Shown here in pieces: positions 60,704 to 64,000 of a DNA stretch of 64,000 nucleotides. The notes beneath the pieces are model-generated. The model was not told the origin of the DNA. It worked only from the letters and a program-made list of their open reading frames with translations, and made no database searches. The translations under genes and the position numbers were made by a program. The first letter of the stretch is position 1. Each line of letters starts with the position of its first letter. Location: contig CAYULF010000020.1 in assembly GCA_964445695.1 (NCBI GenBank), forward strand, positions 1 through 64,000. Direction: 5' to 3'. Source of the DNA: JAUIKM01 sp964445695 (GTDB lineage Bacteria; Bacteroidota; Ignavibacteria; Kapaibacteriales; UBA7675).

Positions 60704-60788
60704 GGCCGAAAAGTATGGTTGAGTGAATGAATAGCGGCTTGCGGCTGCGCCGCGTCCGGCAGACTCCGGAATTGCGGTACGGCGACAA

Positions 60789-61649
60789 TCAAAAAACGGC
60801 GCCAAAAAATGCATCCAGGATCAGGATGCTCGCGGCCGAAAGTGTAAAGGAACGCACGGTGCTCTGCCCGACGCCCTCCGCCCCGCCGGCCGTCCGAAAA
60901 CCAACGTGACAACCGATAATAGCCGTCACTCCGCCAAAGACAAACGCCTTGAACAGGCTGAGAATGATTTCCGACAGCTGAAAATAATAGGCAATCGAGT
61001 CGAAAAATGCCACGGCGGAAAAGTCGAACTTGAGCCAGGTCAGAATAAAAGCGCCGGCGATGGCCACGACGTTGGAAAAAACTGCCAGAACGGGCATCAT
61101 GGCCAGAGCAGCCAGAACGCGCGGCATAGCCAGATAGCGATGTTTGTCGATTGCCATCAGTTCAAGGGCGTCGACCTGTTCAGACACCTGCATCGTGCCG
61201 ATTTGAGCCGTGATTGCCGCGCCGACACGCCCGGCGATAACGAGAGCCGTCAACACCGGAGTCAGCTCGGTAAAAATGACCGTCGCGACGGAACCGCCTA
61301 TAAAAGGCTTGGCGATGCCGATCAGGTTGAACTTGGCAAAGAGATTTGTCGCCTGCAGCGCGGCGATTGCGCCGGTAAATGAGCCGATCAGAATGACCAG
61401 CGGCAGGGAGTCGGCCCCGACGATGCCCATCTGTTCGAATATCAGCTTGCGGTCGCGAAAGATGCGCGGCAGGTAGCGCACAACGTGGCGCGCCAGGAGA
61501 ACGATCTGGCCGAACTCAGCGACAAAACCAAGAATGGCGCGGCCGATGCGTGCAAAAATTTCCAGTCGGACCTTCCCCCACGCCGAAGGCTCTCCGGCGT
61601 GTTTAAAACGTGCGCAGCGTCCAAACAGAACGCCGCCGAATAGAATCAA
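60789..61649 (-). CDS. mlaE: MlaE/YrbE family lipid ABC transporter permease
   Basis: A membrane permease of MlaE/YrbE type, moving phospholipids between the inner and outer membrane. Recognisable: FEQMGIVGADSLPLVILIGS, FTGAIAALQATNLFAKF, TELTPVLTALVIAGRVGAAI, then QVSEQVDALELMAIDKHRYL (the conserved cytoplasmic loop), and PRVLAALAMMPVLAVFSNVV. At least five hydrophobic helices are present. The start is uncertain: the ATG-started frame (61787) would overlap the regulator's terminator, and TTG 61649 is taken here. MlaF (ATPase) and MlaD are expected further on and are not in this window. Confidence 0.9.
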   Translation of the reverse strand: MILFGGVLFGRCARFKHAGEPSAWGKVRLEIFARIGRAILGFVAEFGQIVLLARHVVRYLPRIFRDRKLIFEQMGIVGADSLPLVILIGSFTGAIAALQATNLFAKFNLIGIAKPFIGGSVATVIFTELTPVLTALVIAGRVGAAITAQIGTMQVSEQVDALELMAIDKHRYLAMPRVLAALAMMPVLAVFSNVVAIAGAFILTWLKFDFSAVAFFDSIAYYFQLSEIILSLFKAFVFGGVTAIIGCHVGFRTAGGAEGVGQSTVRSFTLSAASILILDAFFGAVF

Positions 61650-61736
61650 CGCACAAAAATACGCGCTTGAGGCTGAATATCCCAGCCGGGAAATCCGGAG
61701 CCGAACAGGGCCGCGAAAAAGCAGGCGCGGGAACAA

Positions 61737-61770
61737 ACAAAAAGAGGGGATGCGCACTGGGCGCATCCCC
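61737..61770 (-). terminator. Terminator of the LuxR-type regulator gene
   Basis: On the minus strand GGGGATGCGC pairs with GCGCATCCCC around CCAGT, followed by TCTTTTTGTTTG. Confidence 0.88.
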
Positions 61771-61805
61771 GGGATGCTGCGGGGCAAATGACCGAATCAG
61801 TCATC

Positions 61806-62477
61806 TCAAGTTGATTCAATCACACCCGTTCGCAGCGCATATCGTATCAGGTCGGCGTGGTCGCGCAAATGGATTTTTTCCATGATGCGCGCGCGGTGGC
61901 TGGCGACCGTCTTGATGCTGATTTTCAATCTGGCGGCGATATCGCGGGTCGCCGCGCCTGCAGCCATCAGCGCAAACACTTCGTGTTCGCGCCGCGACAA
62001 CATGGCTCGTGGCGACCCCTGAACGGGCGCAACCGAGGGGCTGTGATCCGCGAGTAGGGAAGCGCTGGTGTATTCTCCGCTCAGGAGCCGCCGAACCAGG
62101 TCTGTCAATCGGCGCGTTCCTGCACGCCGATTGAAAATGATGTCCGCACCGGCTTGTCTGGCCAGGTCGTCAAAACCGGCCTGGGCGCAGTTGCCGAGTG
62201 CAAGTATTCTGAGTTTCTCCGTGCTCTCATCCGGCAAGGCGAGCACACATGTTTTCAGGGTTTTGAGGAGTTCCAGTCCGGCTCCCCAGGGCGCACCGAT
62301 GTTGACGATGCATATGCGCGGCAGTGATTCGGCACGGTCCGCGGCAAAGATCGACTGGAGGTCGGACGCGTTGCCGGCGCAGCGCACCCGCACGCCAAGC
62401 TCGCCGGCAAGCAAAAGTTGCATTCCCACCCGCGATATACCGGCGGGGTCAAGTACAAGCACAGTAGTTTCCAGCAT
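61806..62477 (-). CDS. LuxR-type response regulator with degenerate receiver
   Basis: A 223-aa NarL/FixJ-like regulator. The C-terminus is a clean LuxR helix-turn-helix: LSRREHEVFALMAAGAATRD, then IAARLKISIKTVASHRARIM. The N-terminal 120 residues have a receiver-like alternation, but the acidic pocket is missing: LVLDPAGIS has only one Asp, and the phosphoacceptor position in ICIVNIGAPWGAGLELLKTL is Asn/Ile/Gly, not Asp. It should therefore not be phosphorylated in the usual way. It is transcribed divergently from the XRE-UmuD pair. Confidence 0.88.
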   Translation of the reverse strand: MLETTVLVLDPAGISRVGMQLLLAGELGVRVRCAGNASDLQSIFAADRAESLPRICIVNIGAPWGAGLELLKTLKTCVLALPDESTEKLRILALGNCAQAGFDDLARQAGADIIFNRRAGTRRLTDLVRRLLSGEYTSASLLADHSPSVAPVQGSPRAMLSRREHEVFALMAAGAATRDIAARLKISIKTVASHRARIMEKIHLRDHADLIRYALRTGVIEST

Positions 62478-62870
62478 AGTCCGTGTTCCGCAGTTAGTGT
62501 GAAGAGTTCGTTCCGACCGCCGCCGGGCCGCTTAAAGCGCAGATCAGTGAATCAACAACAACGCCGACAATCCCCCCGCCCTCAGGAGCACAGAAGTCAG
62601 TGCAGCTCCCCGACTGCTTTACAGCAGGGGCGGGAGGATTGTCGGCGGGTGCAGCAGCAATATCCGGTGTACAATGGAGCGCGGTTCCCGTTTGCATGCC
62701 TTCCCCTGTGAATGTTCACGAGCACAAACTCCTGCGCGCCGCCATTGCTCTGATAAAACTTGCTTTTGCATCGCTTTTGATGTAAATTTGTCCGCAAATC
62801 GTTTTTCTCAATCGCTATGCAGCAAAATTAATCTCGCGAGAGATAATATGCAAGCACAAAATTCACTGCT
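62478..62870. other. Divergent regulatory region with long hairpin
   Basis: About 390 bp between the LuxR-type and XRE genes. It contains the inverted repeat at 62562-62647 and an AT-rich stretch (about 62760-62850) suited to the XRE promoter. Confidence 0.5.
62562..62647. repeat. 20-bp inverted repeat around a 46-nt loop
   Basis: Left arm CGCCGACAATCCCCCCGCCC (62562-62581) pairs with right arm GGGCGGGAGGATTGTCGGCG (62628-62647) at 19 of 20 positions. The loop holds a smaller GGAGC/GCTCC hairpin. Confidence 0.9.
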
Positions 62871-63455
62871 ATGGCAATTGGTGCACGTTTAAGAAAGTAC
62901 CGCGGACTTCGCAGCATCAAGCAGTACCAACTGGCGAAAGCGCTGAATATCTCTCAGGGCTTTCTCTCGGAGGTCGAACAGGGCAAAAAAATTCCCGGTG
63001 GAGATATTCTTCGTTCTCTTAAGACGAAGTATCCCGAGATCAATCTCAATTGGTTGATTGCGGCGGAAGGCAAGATGATTGTGCAGGCTGCCTCGGACCA
63101 CCAGGAGGCTGAACTGTCCGCCCAGATGCAACAGGAGCTGGACAAGCTGCGGCGCGAAAATGAACGCCTGACGGCCAAGATTGAGGCCCTTACGGATGTT
63201 CTGATTCAGCGGCAATTCGACGATCGAAAGCTCGTCATGGACAAACCTGCAGAGCTGGACGACGTGCCGGTGGCGGAAGCCCGCGCCGGCGACACCGCGC
63301 GCAAGGACGACAAGCTTGAAGTTCTGGACGTAGAAGCGATTTCCCCGCAAACAATTCCGGCGCTTACGCCGCAAATCATCGAAACACTTGTGGCGCTGGC
63401 TAAAAACAGCAGCCAATTCCTTGAACAAGTAGGTGGTACTCATGAAGGTAGTTAA
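62871..63455 (+). CDS. XRE-family helix-turn-helix regulator with coiled coil
   Basis: A 194-aa protein. The N-terminus is a Cro/CI-type HTH (ARLRKYRGLRSIKQYQLAKA, then LNISQGFLSEVEQGKKIP). After NLNWLIAAEGKMIV, as in phage-type repressors, a heptad-rich region at about 85-120 (QMQQELDKLRRENERLTAKI) should form a dimerising coiled coil, and the C-terminus is acidic, then helical. Its last 14 bp overlap the umuD start, so the two are coupled. It could repress its own operon; whether UmuD-like cleavage controls it is unknown. Confidence 0.87.
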   Translation: MAIGARLRKYRGLRSIKQYQLAKALNISQGFLSEVEQGKKIPGGDILRSLKTKYPEINLNWLIAAEGKMIVQAASDHQEAELSAQMQQELDKLRRENERLTAKIEALTDVLIQRQFDDRKLVMDKPAELDDVPVAEARAGDTARKDDKLEVLDVEAISPQTIPALTPQIIETLVALAKNSSQFLEQVGGTHEGS

Positions 63456-63891
63456 AATCATCGACTGCAACCCCGAAACCGAACTGAATATCACCATGTT
63501 CGGCCACAGCATTTCCGCCGGGCAGCCGACGCCGACCGAGGGATACACGGAAGGCGCCATCGACCTGAACAAACACCTGATCAGGCACCCGCGCTCAACT
63601 TACTTCGTCAAGGTCAGCGGCGACTCGATGGTGGACGCGGGCATCAGCAACGGCGGCATACTGATTATCGACTGCGCGGTAGAGCCCTGCCATGGCGACG
63701 TCGTCATCGCCCGTCTGGACGGCGACCTGACGGTCAAACGCTACGAGATTCGGCCCGAGGGCGAATACCTGGTGGCTGAAAACCCGTCGTACCCGGACAT
63801 ACTGATCACACCGGAATCCGACTTTCAGATTTTGGGTGTGGCGATTCACGTGATTCACTCGCTGTCATCTTCACACGGCATGAACCTGTGA
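63442..63891 (+). CDS. umuD: UmuD/LexA-type S24 autoprotease
   Basis: A 149-aa S24 peptidase. The self-cleavage site is A26-G27 (HSISAGQP), the nucleophile S62 (KVSGDSMVDAG) and the general-base K99 (DLTVKRYE), spaced as in E. coli UmuD (S60, K97). It has no DNA-binding domain of its own. UmuD processed on RecA filaments joins UmuC as DNA polymerase V. Here a terminator follows immediately and no umuC is adjacent. The ATG at 63442 has AGGTGG 6 bp upstream. Confidence 0.93.
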   Translation: MKVVKIIDCNPETELNITMFGHSISAGQPTPTEGYTEGAIDLNKHLIRHPRSTYFVKVSGDSMVDAGISNGGILIIDCAVEPCHGDVVIARLDGDLTVKRYEIRPEGEYLVAENPSYPDILITPESDFQILGVAIHVIHSLSSSHGMNL

Positions 63892-63936
63892 CTTCTGCCT
63901 CTGTCGGTTAAACACAAGAATCTATCGCAAGACTTA

Positions 63937-63975
63937 AAACGGGCGAACGTTAAACACGTTCGCCCGTTTTTTTAT
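63937..63975 (+). terminator. Terminator after umuD
   Basis: ACGGGCGAACG pairs with CGTTCGCCCGT around a TTAAACA loop, followed by TTTTTTT, about 50 bp after the stop codon. Confidence 0.9.
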
Positions 63976-64000
63976 TCAGTCGGAGTACACAGCCGATAAA

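Overview
This 64 kb window (about 55-58% GC, one 100-N scaffold gap at 22630-22729) is a bacterial chromosomal segment, most likely from the Bacteroidota/Chlorobiota/Ignavibacteriota side of the FCB group. The signs are: three secreted proteins with C-terminal type IX-secretion-like sorting domains (S8 peptidase, a repeated-domain exoprotein, an esterase); a type III glutamine synthetase; an HD-PycTM protein; very long GAF-type proteins; many outer-membrane lipoproteins; and often weak Shine-Dalgarno sites. Placement below phylum level is inference. No rRNA, tRNA, CRISPR array, transposase or prophage was seen.

Layout. 1-8.2 kb: accessory region with the end of an unidentified gene, a small lipoprotein, and a two-gene module: a 1233-aa protein (TerB-like helices, four SAP-like repeats, BREX/DUF2791-type ATPase, acidic tail) followed by an Lhr/BrxHI-like helicase. 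The region is bracketed by two direct copies of a 65-bp repeat. 8.2-14.2 kb: minus-strand genes (TrmO-like, UPF0173 hydrolase, secreted protein, enoyl-CoA hydratase, T9SS S8 peptidase). 14.4-22.4 kb: Lrp/AsnC regulator with glutamine synthetase III, a T9SS exoprotein flanked by two copies of a 65-bp stem-loop repeat, malate dehydrogenase, an SDR and a membrane protein. 22.5-22.85 kb: a 61-bp tandem repeat interrupted by the gap. 22.9-29.3 kb: YwqK-repeat protein, DUF2520 protein, ArsM, a secreted esterase, CysS. 30-35.5 kb: the PrkA-(small ORF)-YeaH-SpoVR stress/sporulation-like operon. 35.6-43 kb: alpha/beta hydrolase, ClpP, a HAD-like plus FAM151/menorin-like fusion, endonuclease V, a PA0069-type radical SAM protein, a phytase-esterase-like lipoprotein.

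43-48.1 kb: two tandem paralogous 830-aa GAF-type proteins. 48.3-50.9 kb: a lipoprotein, then an ECF sigma factor with a putative anti-sigma protein that seems fused to an outer-membrane beta-barrel. 51-59.3 kb: a minus-strand cluster (OmpA/PD40 lipoprotein, PBP1A, HD-PycTM protein, SixA, Ppk1) that ties cell-envelope synthesis to polyphosphate metabolism. 59.4-61.7 kb: Aat, TrmB and MlaE. 61.8-63.9 kb: a LuxR-type regulator with a degenerate receiver, divergent from an XRE regulator overlapping UmuD, with a long hairpin between them.

Most notable: the SAP-ATPase/helicase module and its flanking repeats, the HAD-FAM151 fusion, the anti-sigma/beta-barrel fusion, several dispersed repeat families sharing a GACAAACAA core, and uneven distribution of TTAA-containing motifs across the window.
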